Assembly (NCBI GenBank): GCA_964513925.1
Contig: CAZENR010000029.1
Span: 1-10,989, forward strand
Reading direction: 5' to 3'
Source: DAORHV01 sp964513925
Lineage (GTDB): Bacteria > Patescibacteriota > Gracilibacteria > Peribacterales > Peribacteraceae
Length of the DNA: 10,989 nt
The position numbers were made by a program, and so were the translations under genes. Positions 5,312 through 10,989 of this stretch are shown piece after piece. The number at the start of each line of letters is the position of its first letter. Position 1 is the first letter of the stretch. The notes below the pieces were generated by a model, which saw only the letters and a program-made list of their open reading frames with translations, had not been told where the DNA came from and made no database searches.

Positions 5312-6890
5312 ATTTGGCGATGGCGATGGTTTTGCGCATGCGACCAGCACCCCGCAATGCAGCCCATGTAAGCATTGCGCTGCAGCCAAGCAACGGCAGC
5401 ATTCCAAAGAACGGTTGCAGCCCAAAAAGTGTTCCGATATTCGGCAGCACCGATCCGCGTAGCAGTGCGGGGAGATGATGGGTGACAAGTGGGAGAAGGA
5501 TATACTTCGTCGGCATGGGGTCCACCGCTGTTGCGATTGCTTGCAGCACCACCGAGATCACAACGAGCGCGCCGCCCCAACGGGGGACAATTTCGTATCC
5601 CAGTGCCGCCGGTATGACGAACAATGCGATAACAGGTGCCAAATAACGAGGTCCCACTGCAGCCCCACCGCTCGCGTTATCCGTTGCGGCGATTGCCAGT
5701 ATTACCGCAATTGCGGCGCCAAGGGTTGCAACGCATAGCAAACGATTGCGACGGTACAACTCTGCCCAACCGGGCAGCGCCAATGCCAAGAATGGCGACC
5801 AGAAGAACAGTCCTTTGGAAGGACTGAAGAGCAGCAGTATCAGGTTATCCAATCGCGGGACTGGCGTGACGCCGTAGAATCCTTGATCCATCCACTGGAA
5901 TGAATTGAGTCCGTACCCAAGTTGCAGCGGGTGCCCGAAGCACAGCCAATTCGTCAGCGGCAGCAGGAGCAGCAGCACCGCTGCAATCCATGCCGAACGC
6001 AGTGCCGGGCCATAACTTCGTCGAGCGAATACAATCCATAGCGCTGCAGCCGGAAACACCGCCATGTATTCCCCCAAAATCGCCAGCGCAACGGCAATGC
6101 CGAACACGGTGCTGCGACGCATGGTTTCGGCTGTGCCGCCGTATTCATTGAGCATGGTCCATGTCCCAGCAGTTAGGAGAATGCCCATGCTCAACGAGAG
6201 CATGCTGAGAAACAGGGTGAAGAACCGAATGCTGACGTCAATTCCAGTCGCGCGCGCTACTGTCCAACAACACATGAGAAAAACAGATGTAAGGCCGATG
6301 GCTCTGGCGCCTTTCCACCAGACAATGACCGAGGCATGCGGCTTCATCTGCTTTCCTGGTGGCAGCAGTGCCGCCGCAAGGGCAATGCTCAGTAATCCAA
6401 TGGTACTCGTATGCGACATGAACATCGTTCCGTACGGCAGGGCTATGGTGCCAAGCCAACATGCAATAGTCATGATGGCAGCGGTACGTGGTCGCTCACA
6501 AAAGCGCAGTAATACAATCCAGGTTGCAATGGTGCCAAGCATTGCAAGCAAGACCGATGTGCTGAGCGTCACCCACCATAATGCGAAAGAAATGCCAGGG
6601 CGCGATGCGGGGCGGATGCCCAATGCATGCTCCATCGCCACGGACGCGGCATATGCCGGAATACCCAGGTAGGTGGTCCCGGGTGCTTTGTCGCTGTAGT
6701 ACTTTCCTTGGTAGTACGCGACATCTTGGGTATTGCGGCGCATGGTATCAATAGTCATTCGACCTTCCACGACCATGGCGTACTGCATGTCGATGCGCGA
6801 CAACTGGTTGTGTCCAAGCGGTTGAAACCACCAGGCACACCAGATGCCGGTAAGCAACGCGAGCAAGATGCCGATTGTCGTTCGAGCCAT
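5310..6890 (-). CDS. Polytopic membrane protein, GT-C-like glycosyltransferase candidate (paralogue A)
   Basis: The 526-aa protein has roughly a dozen hydrophobic helices, beginning with ARTTIGILLALLTGIWCAWW. The first outer loop holds NQLSR (28-32), an acidic segment and YYSDKAPG (64-71). Later come GLFFWSPF, AVGPRYLAP and LPNIG near the C-terminus. A first helix followed by a long acidic outer loop and many helices is the layout of GT-C enzymes, which use polyprenyl-phosphate sugars to glycosylate lipids, polymers or proteins outside the membrane. The SDK(A/P)PG loop is shared with proteins often annotated as such; the acceptor is unknown. It is clearly paralogous to the gene at 7443-9038. 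The ATG at 6890 is preferred over 6896 because TAGAAT lies 7 nt before it. Membrane location is near certain; the enzymatic call is moderate. Confidence 0.7.
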   Translation of the reverse strand: MARTTIGILLALLTGIWCAWWFQPLGHNQLSRIDMQYAMVVEGRMTIDTMRRNTQDVAYYQGKYYSDKAPGTTYLGIPAYAASVAMEHALGIRPASRPGISFALWWVTLSTSVLLAMLGTIATWIVLLRFCERPRTAAIMTIACWLGTIALPYGTMFMSHTSTIGLLSIALAAALLPPGKQMKPHASVIVWWKGARAIGLTSVFLMCCWTVARATGIDVSIRFFTLFLSMLSLSMGILLTAGTWTMLNEYGGTAETMRRSTVFGIAVALAILGEYMAVFPAAALWIVFARRSYGPALRSAWIAAVLLLLLPLTNWLCFGHPLQLGYGLNSFQWMDQGFYGVTPVPRLDNLILLLFSPSKGLFFWSPFLALALPGWAELYRRNRLLCVATLGAAIAVILAIAATDNASGGAAVGPRYLAPVIALFVIPAALGYEIVPRWGGALVVISVVLQAIATAVDPMPTKYILLPLVTHHLPALLRGSVLPNIGTLFGLQPFFGMLPLLGCSAMLTWAALRGAGRMRKTIAIAK

Positions 6891-6897
6891 ATCCATG

Positions 6898-6903
6898 ATT
6901 CTA
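6898..6903 (-). promoter_or_regulatory. Putative -10 box of membrane protein A, leaderless
   Basis: TAGAAT (6903 to 6898, 5 of 6) lies 7 nt before the ATG at 6890. An ATG at 6896 lies between it and the predicted transcript start and would not be transcribed. No good -35 box is seen. Confidence 0.4.
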
Positions 6904-6908
6904 GAGCA

Positions 6909-6937
6909 TTGACACAAACGTGTTTTTTCTGTAAAAG
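6909..6937 (+). promoter_or_regulatory. Putative promoter of the 190-aa unknown gene
   Basis: A perfect TTGACA (6909-6914), a 17-bp spacer and TAAAAG (6932-6937) are followed after 9 nt by the ATG at 6947. The predicted transcript start at about 6944 leaves a leader of 3 nt or so. Confidence 0.55.
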
Positions 6938-6946
6938 ACCGCGCGC

Positions 6947-7519
6947 ATGAATTTGCGCATTTTCGGTGAGCCAGAGCCAGAATCTCCGGCTATAGGCACT
7001 GGTAATAAGGTGATGTCGCATGTCGAGCACGCGCTCGCGCTCGGCCACGGCGGCGCTACCGCTTGGGCCAAGATGGACATGGAGCAGAACCTTGTTGCGG
7101 TAGAGGCTGAGCTGCAGTCCATCTCGGTAGATGCGCAAAAACTTGCCCAGCGAATACAGCAGCGTGGCGCAGAAGGCGTACCGGAGGAAGAAGTGCATGC
7201 CGAGTGCTCGACGGATATGCATGGCTTACAGCAGCGCTTAGAACTGCATGTGTGGCGCAGATGCCTGCATTTGTCACAACGCTTCGGAAGGCAGGGTGCT
7301 CGTGAACGCGTGCACATAGAGCTTGTAGATAGGTTCCTGAATGCCGTATTGCTCATGCGCCAACTCTTTGCAGATCATGACTTCGGCGAAGGCCAAATCT
7401 TCTTGCGAGGCATTCGTATTTCGCACGACACCATCCAGGAAATTATGCAGGTGTGTTCTTGGCAGCACGCCGATGGGTCGGATGCTCGCCGGGACTTGCG
7501 TCACGCGCGTGGAGGATAA
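6947..7519 (+). CDS. Hypothetical protein, 190 aa, soluble and helical
   Basis: I do not recognise this protein. It begins MNLRIFGEPEPESPAIGTG. A long helix-prone stretch rich in Glu, Gln and Ala follows (about 40-90: NLVAVEAELQSISVDAQKL), possibly a coiled coil, then a His- and Arg-rich middle and ARERVHIELVDRFLNAVLLM. There is no signal peptide or membrane helix. The best support is an uninterrupted frame filling the space between the two membrane-protein paralogues, and a consensus-like promoter 9 nt before the ATG. Against it, His is unusually frequent, and the codon-aligned antisense frame contains reasonable-looking segments (7274-7504 and 6755-7222), though broken by stops between them. 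Its last 77 bp overlap the convergent end of membrane protein B, which is long. It is divergent from membrane protein A, with 56 bp between the starts. Confidence 0.55.
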   Translation: MNLRIFGEPEPESPAIGTGNKVMSHVEHALALGHGGATAWAKMDMEQNLVAVEAELQSISVDAQKLAQRIQQRGAEGVPEEEVHAECSTDMHGLQQRLELHVWRRCLHLSQRFGRQGARERVHIELVDRFLNAVLLMRQLFADHDFGEGQIFLRGIRISHDTIQEIMQVCSWQHADGSDARRDLRHARGG

Positions 7520-9038
7520 GCGCGATCATGCCGGTAACGAGGAGGATGTCTGCGCATGCCAGGGGCGCCAATGACCAATGGCCCCAGAGATTGAATGCCT
7601 GACCGATATTCGGCATGAACGTGCCGGAAGCCAATGCCGGCAGATAGTAATTGAAGAGCGGAGATGCCACGCGTTCGGGCATGAGCGGATCGACAACCGT
7701 GGCCAGGGAATTCAGTACTACCGAAGGGAGCAGGAGTATCCAGCCGAGGAAGGGAAACCGTTTCATGCCTGCGGCTGCGGCAAGTGTGATAAACGGCACC
7801 GCTGGCGCCAGATACCGCGGACCTACGGCATATCCTCCGTAGGCACTTTGCATCAGGCTGAGCCCACCGAGTGTTGCTAGCGGAACCAGCAGGCACAGCC
7901 AAAACAGACTGCAGTTCTCCAGCCATAACCGCCAGTATCCCGGCAGGCACAGTAACAAGAAAGGCGACCAGAAGAACAGTCCTCTGCCTTGGCTGATGAG
8001 CAGTGCGTACATCAAATCCCAATTGATGTTTGGCACGATGCCAAGCATGCCCGCCTGCATCCAGGCGGCGCCGTTATGCTGATACCCAATCGTCAACGGA
8101 GACCCGAATGCGAAGGTGTTGTAGGCAAGAAGGAGGGCAATGGGGCAGGCGACTCCGGACACCATGCGCAGCGCGCGATGCCTGGAGGAATATGCCGTGA
8201 AACACACCATGCCAAGTGCGGCAAGCAGAGCCGGATACTCGCCAATGCAGGCCATACCGCAAGCCAGGCCGGCAACAATGTCCGCATTGCGCGCGCCAAG
8301 AGTGCCCCGTGCCGCAAGCAGGACGCTGCGCACGAGCAAGCTCAGCATGCTGCACGCCGCCAAGAGCACGCCGGCGACGAATGTAGCGCCGTTCCATTGC
8401 GCAAGTGCAAGCAACGTTCCACTTACCATGCCCGCCAGCAGCCATGACGTTAGCGTGTCACCCGATGTCTTGGAGGCGTTTGCAGGCGGCGGAGTGATTA
8501 CTAGTAGCAACGCAATGCATACCAGTCCCATGGTCGAGGCATGCGAGAAGAGCTGCGTGGAGTACGGCAGTTGTAACGTGCCAAATGCCATTCCTGCCGC
8601 CGCGATACATGCCGTTTGTATGGGAAAAAGGCGCAAGCAGCATAGAAACATCGCCACGGTTCCCAATGCTGCGAATAACCCACTGGATCCAAGTGTGGCA
8701 AGCCAGAGCGTTACGGTGGTGCTTTCAGCGGAGAGCGGATGTCGGCCCGTTACGGTAAGCACTCCCGTGGTTGCCGTAAATGCAGGTAGCGCCAGGAATG
8801 CAGTTCCCGGGGCCTTGTCGCTGTACACATGCCCGTCAACTTCGGCTATGTCCATGTTGATGGATTTCAGCCCGTCTATGCGTACCGAGTGTTCGTGCAC
8901 CATGGCCAGCAGCATGCTGAATCTTGAAAGTTGGTTTGGCCAAAAGCGCTGACCGGTGTACCCCGCTTGCAGAAGTACCGCCAAAAATAACATCGCGCAA
9001 ACGGCCTGTATGTGCGTTGAGCGTGGCGTGTGCTTCAT
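7443..9038 (-). CDS. Polytopic membrane protein, GT-C-like glycosyltransferase candidate (paralogue B)
   Basis: The 531-aa protein has about a dozen hydrophobic helices. Its first helix (about 11-27) is followed by an outer loop with NQLSR (35-39), MDIAEVDGHVYSDKAPG (62-78) and, later, GRGLFFWSPF, GGYAVGPRYLAP, VVDPLMPERV and MPNIGQAFN. The same blocks in the same order occur in the protein at 5310-6890, so the two are paralogues of one family. As a GT-C-like protein it would transfer a sugar from a polyprenyl carrier outside the membrane; here the neighbour is a GT2 enzyme, which fits a glycolipid or surface-glycan pathway. The ATG at 9038 overlaps the GT2 stop codon (ATGA), so it is translationally coupled as the last gene of the yjbQ-ogt-GT2 operon. 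The frame is open up to 9488, but that part is antisense-frame noise over GT2. Confidence 0.72.
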   Translation of the reverse strand: MKHTPRSTHIQAVCAMLFLAVLLQAGYTGQRFWPNQLSRFSMLLAMVHEHSVRIDGLKSINMDIAEVDGHVYSDKAPGTAFLALPAFTATTGVLTVTGRHPLSAESTTVTLWLATLGSSGLFAALGTVAMFLCCLRLFPIQTACIAAAGMAFGTLQLPYSTQLFSHASTMGLVCIALLLVITPPPANASKTSGDTLTSWLLAGMVSGTLLALAQWNGATFVAGVLLAACSMLSLLVRSVLLAARGTLGARNADIVAGLACGMACIGEYPALLAALGMVCFTAYSSRHRALRMVSGVACPIALLLAYNTFAFGSPLTIGYQHNGAAWMQAGMLGIVPNINWDLMYALLISQGRGLFFWSPFLLLCLPGYWRLWLENCSLFWLCLLVPLATLGGLSLMQSAYGGYAVGPRYLAPAVPFITLAAAAGMKRFPFLGWILLLPSVVLNSLATVVDPLMPERVASPLFNYYLPALASGTFMPNIGQAFNLWGHWSLAPLACADILLVTGMIALILHARDASPGEHPTHRRAAKNTPA

Positions 9039-10021
9039 GGTCGCGTACGAAGGTGTTCCGCATACTCTTCGAGAAATCCGTGCGACCATCCTGCAATGCC
9101 AACGCACAGTACGACGGGGCCGCTCCATAGCACCGCCGTGGAAGCGCCGTGTGCCACCGCCCACCATCCGAATAGTGCGGTGCTCAGCGCTCCAAATGCC
9201 ATCAGTGCGATTGCGGCAAGCGGCGAGACCAGTGCTGCGACAGCAAGGGTGGTTGCCGTCAATGGGAGCGCCATGCCGCATGCAATGTGCGCAGGATGCA
9301 GCCATGCGTTGTCTTGGAGTGCCAAGTGCATGCGCCCGCGTCCGTAACTGCGCATTTGCCAGTAAAACGCTCGAAGCGTAGTGCGCTTGTAATGCAGTAC
9401 CCGTACATCCGGCACTCGTAGTAGTTTCCAGCCGCGCTGCAGCAGCAGGCGTCCCAGCTGCAAATCTTCGCCGCTGGTTTCTTCCCACCTTAAGGGGAAG
9501 ATCTGCTGCAGTGCCTCACGTCGACAAATGAGGTTGCAGCCCGGCAAGTGGCGCACTTCCTCCACGTTGAATTGCTCTTCCACGTGTGCCGCACCCGCAA
9601 TGTTCGTCGCCGCGCGGAAGAAGTAGCCAATGGCTTCGGCAATTGGCCCTTGGCCTCCCGGCACGGGACTTGGGCCGCCCACTGCGCCCACCTTCGGGTC
9701 CGCAAAATACGGGATTGCGTTTGCAAGCCAGCCAGTATCTACAATGCAATCGGCATCCGTGAATGCAATCAGTTCACCGTGCGCTATGGAAAATCCGATG
9801 TCTCGCGCGTGGCTAATCTTCAGGCCGCCGTTCTCTAGCACAATTCCGCCGTGCTTGCGCGCTATCATCGCTCCATTGTCCGCAGACTGGCCGTCTGGAA
9901 CGATCAGCTCTATGCGTTGTCGCGAGTACCGTTGGTTGCAAATACTCCGCAGGCTGTCGTCGAGCATCCAGGCCGAATTGCGGATCGGCACGATGACCGA
10001 CACGAGAGGGAATTGCTCCAT
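9035..10021 (-). CDS. GT2 family glycosyltransferase with C-terminal membrane helices
   Basis: The enzyme should transfer a sugar from a nucleotide-sugar donor, in the cytoplasm at the membrane face. Residues 1-235 are a GT-A fold: LVSVIVPIRN (6-15) opens the nucleotide-binding part, IELIVPDGQSAD follows, and FTDADC (87-92) holds the metal-binding DxD motif (Asp89, Asp91). GEDLQLGRLLLQRGWKL has the acidic ED (185-186) near the expected catalytic base. QMRSYGRGR (222-230) resembles the Q..RW region of processive or membrane-linked GT2 enzymes. Two to four hydrophobic helices follow (about 245-290 and 296-312), anchoring it. The length of 328 aa is normal. The ATG at 10021 follows the ogt stop after 4 bp, and its stop overlaps the next gene's start. 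The donor and acceptor cannot be read from the sequence. Confidence 0.92.
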   Translation of the reverse strand: MEQFPLVSVIVPIRNSAWMLDDSLRSICNQRYSRQRIELIVPDGQSADNGAMIARKHGGIVLENGGLKISHARDIGFSIAHGELIAFTDADCIVDTGWLANAIPYFADPKVGAVGGPSPVPGGQGPIAEAIGYFFRAATNIAGAAHVEEQFNVEEVRHLPGCNLICRREALQQIFPLRWEETSGEDLQLGRLLLQRGWKLLRVPDVRVLHYKRTTLRAFYWQMRSYGRGRMHLALQDNAWLHPAHIACGMALPLTATTLAVAALVSPLAAIALMAFGALSTALFGWWAVAHGASTAVLWSGPVVLCVGIAGWSHGFLEEYAEHLRTRP

Positions 10022-10025
10022 CGGG

Positions 10026-10502
10026 TTATGTGCGGGGTGATTTGTGTGCTTCGTGATTCAGCAGCCAGCGCTTTACCGAAAGGCCGGCGCTGAACCCGCC
10101 AAGCCGACCAGTACTCGCGATTACCCTGTGACACGGAATAACCACCAACACAGGATTGCTTCCACAAGCCCCGCCTACGGCACGCACCGCCGATTCCTTG
10201 CCAATAGCGCGAGCCACCTGGCCGTACGAGGCGAACTTCCCATGCTCTATGCACGTGAGTGCATACCATGCCAGTTTTTGGAACGGCGTTCCTTCCGGAC
10301 TGAGCGGTAGTTCGAATTCGGTGCGCGTTCCCGCAAAATACTCGCGCAATTGCTGGACGCATGAGCGCAGCAGCGGCGTCGGGGCGTTCTGTTCGGGACT
10401 GCCACGCACCAGACGAATGGAACGAATGTGCTGCTTGTCCGCGGCAATTTCCAGTGTGCCCAGCGGTGATGCGATGCGCGTGCGATCAAGATCTTGCGGC
10501 AT
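10026..10502 (-). CDS. ogt: Methylated-DNA--[protein]-cysteine S-methyltransferase
   Basis: This suicide DNA-repair protein takes alkyl groups from O6-alkylguanine (and O4-alkylthymine) onto its own cysteine. The 158-aa product has the short N-terminal domain and the C-terminal DNA-binding and active domain: GTPFQKLAWYALTCI (71-85), GKFASYGQVARAIGK (88-102), RAVGGACGSNP (107-117, with the conserved Asn116) and the active site IPCHRVIAS (122-130, nucleophile Cys124), then GRLGGFSAGLSVKRWLL. No regulatory Ada domain is present. The frame is open to 10550, but the ATG at 10502 gives the usual MGMT beginning (RIASPLGTLEIA). It overlaps the end of yjbQ by 17 bp and no Shine-Dalgarno is seen, so translation is probably coupled. 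The symbol ogt is used for the stand-alone form; it could equally be listed as mgmt or an adaB-type gene. Confidence 0.95.
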   Translation of the reverse strand: MPQDLDRTRIASPLGTLEIAADKQHIRSIRLVRGSPEQNAPTPLLRSCVQQLREYFAGTRTEFELPLSPEGTPFQKLAWYALTCIEHGKFASYGQVARAIGKESAVRAVGGACGSNPVLVVIPCHRVIASTGRLGGFSAGLSVKRWLLNHEAHKSPRT

Positions 10503-10899
10503 GTTGCTGTGGAAGAAAGGAAACGAGCAGCTCTCGCGTGCGGGGGCCATCCATTTCTATAAGAACTATGCGCTGCCACGTTCCCAGTTGCAACTCGCGG
10601 TTCTTGTACGGCACGAGCACGGACGGTCCGATCATCGACGAAATGATGTGGTCGCCGACATGCGCCGGATTATGCGGATGCCGGTACCGCAACTTTGGCA
10701 CCATTTCCACAAAGGCATCCAGCATGTCTAGGTCGGTTCCCGGATCCAAATCCGCAGTCGTGAGACAAGCGGTGGTATGCAGCACGAATACGTGACACAG
10801 CCCGCTGTCATCCGGGGCGTTACGCACCTCCTGCGCCAGTAGCTCGGTAATATCCACGACGCGCCGGTGAGATTTGGTGTCGACCGTCAGCCGCTTCAT
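10486..10899 (-). CDS. yjbQ: YjbQ / UPF0047 family protein (secondary thiamine-phosphate synthase type)
   Basis: The 137-aa product matches the family length (about 135-140) and its conserved blocks: GLCHVFVLHTTACLTTAD with HTTA at 41-44, RYRHPHNPAHVGDHI with His74, His80 and His84, LGTWQRI (105-111) and EMDGPRTREL (115-124). The conserved histidines line the pocket of the known trimeric structures. Weak thiamine-phosphate synthase activity is reported for Escherichia coli YjbQ, but the true role of the family is unsettled. The frame is open to 10983; the ATG at 10899 gives the family start (MKRLTVDTKSHRRVVDIT) and has TATGCT 6 nt upstream. It is the first gene of the operon yjbQ-ogt-GT2-membrane protein and overlaps ogt by 17 bp. 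Confidence 0.93.
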   Translation of the reverse strand: MKRLTVDTKSHRRVVDITELLAQEVRNAPDDSGLCHVFVLHTTACLTTADLDPGTDLDMLDAFVEMVPKLRYRHPHNPAHVGDHIISSMIGPSVLVPYKNRELQLGTWQRIVLIEMDGPRTRELLVSFLPQQHAARS

Positions 10900-10905
10900 G
10901 CAGTG

Positions 10906-10935
10906 AGCATACCCCTTTTTTCGGCTTGCACTCAA
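10906..10935 (-). promoter_or_regulatory. Putative leaderless promoter of the yjbQ-ogt-GT2 operon
   Basis: TTGAGT (10935 to 10930), an 18-nt spacer and TATGCT (10911 to 10906) are followed after 6 nt by the yjbQ ATG. Each box matches 4 of 6. An AAAGGGG run in the spacer resembles a Shine-Dalgarno but lies upstream of the predicted transcript start. Confidence 0.45.
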
Positions 10936-10947
10936 TGAAGAAAGCGT

Positions 10948-10989
10948 ATGCGCGTCTCGATTATTGACCGCTATCAATTGCATTCGTAC
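10948..10989 (+). CDS. Possible start of a gene running off the right edge
   Basis: ATG at 10948 opens a frame (MRVSIIDRYQLHSY) that has no stop before the window ends after 14 codons. It would be divergent from yjbQ, 48 bp apart. No good promoter or Shine-Dalgarno is visible and 14 codons are too few to judge, so this is a weak call. Confidence 0.3.
   Translation, partial: MRVSIIDRYQLHSY

Noticed and set aside
6755..7504. Minus-strand frames (7274-7504 and 6755-7222) as an alternative gene between the two membrane proteins
   Set aside because: Some segments look natural, for example FLDGVVRNTNASQEDLAFAE, but the frame has several stops between 7222 and 7274 and no promoter. The plus-strand frame is continuous with a TTGACA/17/TAAAAG promoter. 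The rejection is not firm.
9039..9488. 150-codon extension of membrane protein B upstream of 9038
   Set aside because: The extension is Arg/Cys/His-rich noise antisense-shifted over the GT2 gene; the paralogue begins at the position matching 9038 and the ATGA overlap is typical.
10503..10550. N-terminal extension of ogt to 10550
   Set aside because: It overlaps the end of yjbQ further and adds residues not found in the family; the ATG at 10502 gives the usual MGMT beginning.
10900..10983. N-terminal extension of yjbQ to 10983
   Set aside because: It adds 28 residues absent from the family, whose length is about 138, and passes the putative promoter.
1..10989. tRNA or rRNA genes, CRISPR arrays, insertion sequences, phage genes
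   Set aside because: No cloverleaf-like stretch, repeat-spacer array, transposase, integrase or terminal inverted repeats were seen on either strand; nearly all sequence is taken up by the listed genes.

Overview
The window looks like a piece of a metagenome-assembled bacterial chromosome of moderate GC, with densely packed genes. All clearly read genes use the standard stop codons TAA, TAG and TGA; TGA ends a 300-aa unknown gene and a GT2 gene, which argues against the Gracilibacteria code. A scaffold gap of 100 N flanked by an identical 55-bp sequence on each side points to a short-read assembly. Many small surface or secreted proteins of unknown family, a CAP-domain protein and a fasciclin/thioredoxin lipoprotein would fit a Candidate Phyla Radiation (Patescibacteria) lineage such as the Peribacteria/Peregrinibacteria group. 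That assignment is a guess from gene content only.

Left part (1-2950): a membrane-anchored CAP (SCP/YkwD-like) protein runs off the left edge on the minus strand. Divergent from it is a 300-aa soluble protein of unknown family, whose end overlaps the end of queA (tRNA queuosine synthesis). Divergent from queA is a 123-aa hypothetical.

Middle (2895-5288): a lipoprotein gene, interrupted only by the artificial gap, encodes FAS1, a Ser-rich linker, a DUF6799-like segment and a thioredoxin-like domain with a CPDC motif. Removing the gap and one 55-bp copy restores a 402-codon frame. Across an AT-rich divergent intergenic region lie three small plus-strand genes for secreted or membrane-anchored proteins with cysteine-rich ends. 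The last two are paralogues joined stop-to-start.

Right part (5310-10989): two paralogous polytopic membrane proteins of GT-C-like type (motifs NQLSR, SDKAPG, LFFWSPF, AVGPRYLAP, PNIG) flank a divergent unknown gene. The second is the last gene of a tightly overlapping minus-strand operon: yjbQ, ogt (O6-alkylguanine-DNA methyltransferase), a GT2 glycosyltransferase, then the membrane protein. The GT2/membrane protein pair suggests a surface glycan pathway; its coupling to a DNA repair gene and yjbQ is unexplained.

The most general signal is regulatory. No gene start in the window has a convincing Shine-Dalgarno sequence. At most transcription-unit heads a sigma70-type -10 box sits only 6-9 nt before the start codon (for example TATACT, TATGAT, TAGAAT, TATGCT). 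This suggests that the organism uses leaderless mRNAs widely, and the rule was used here to choose several starts.
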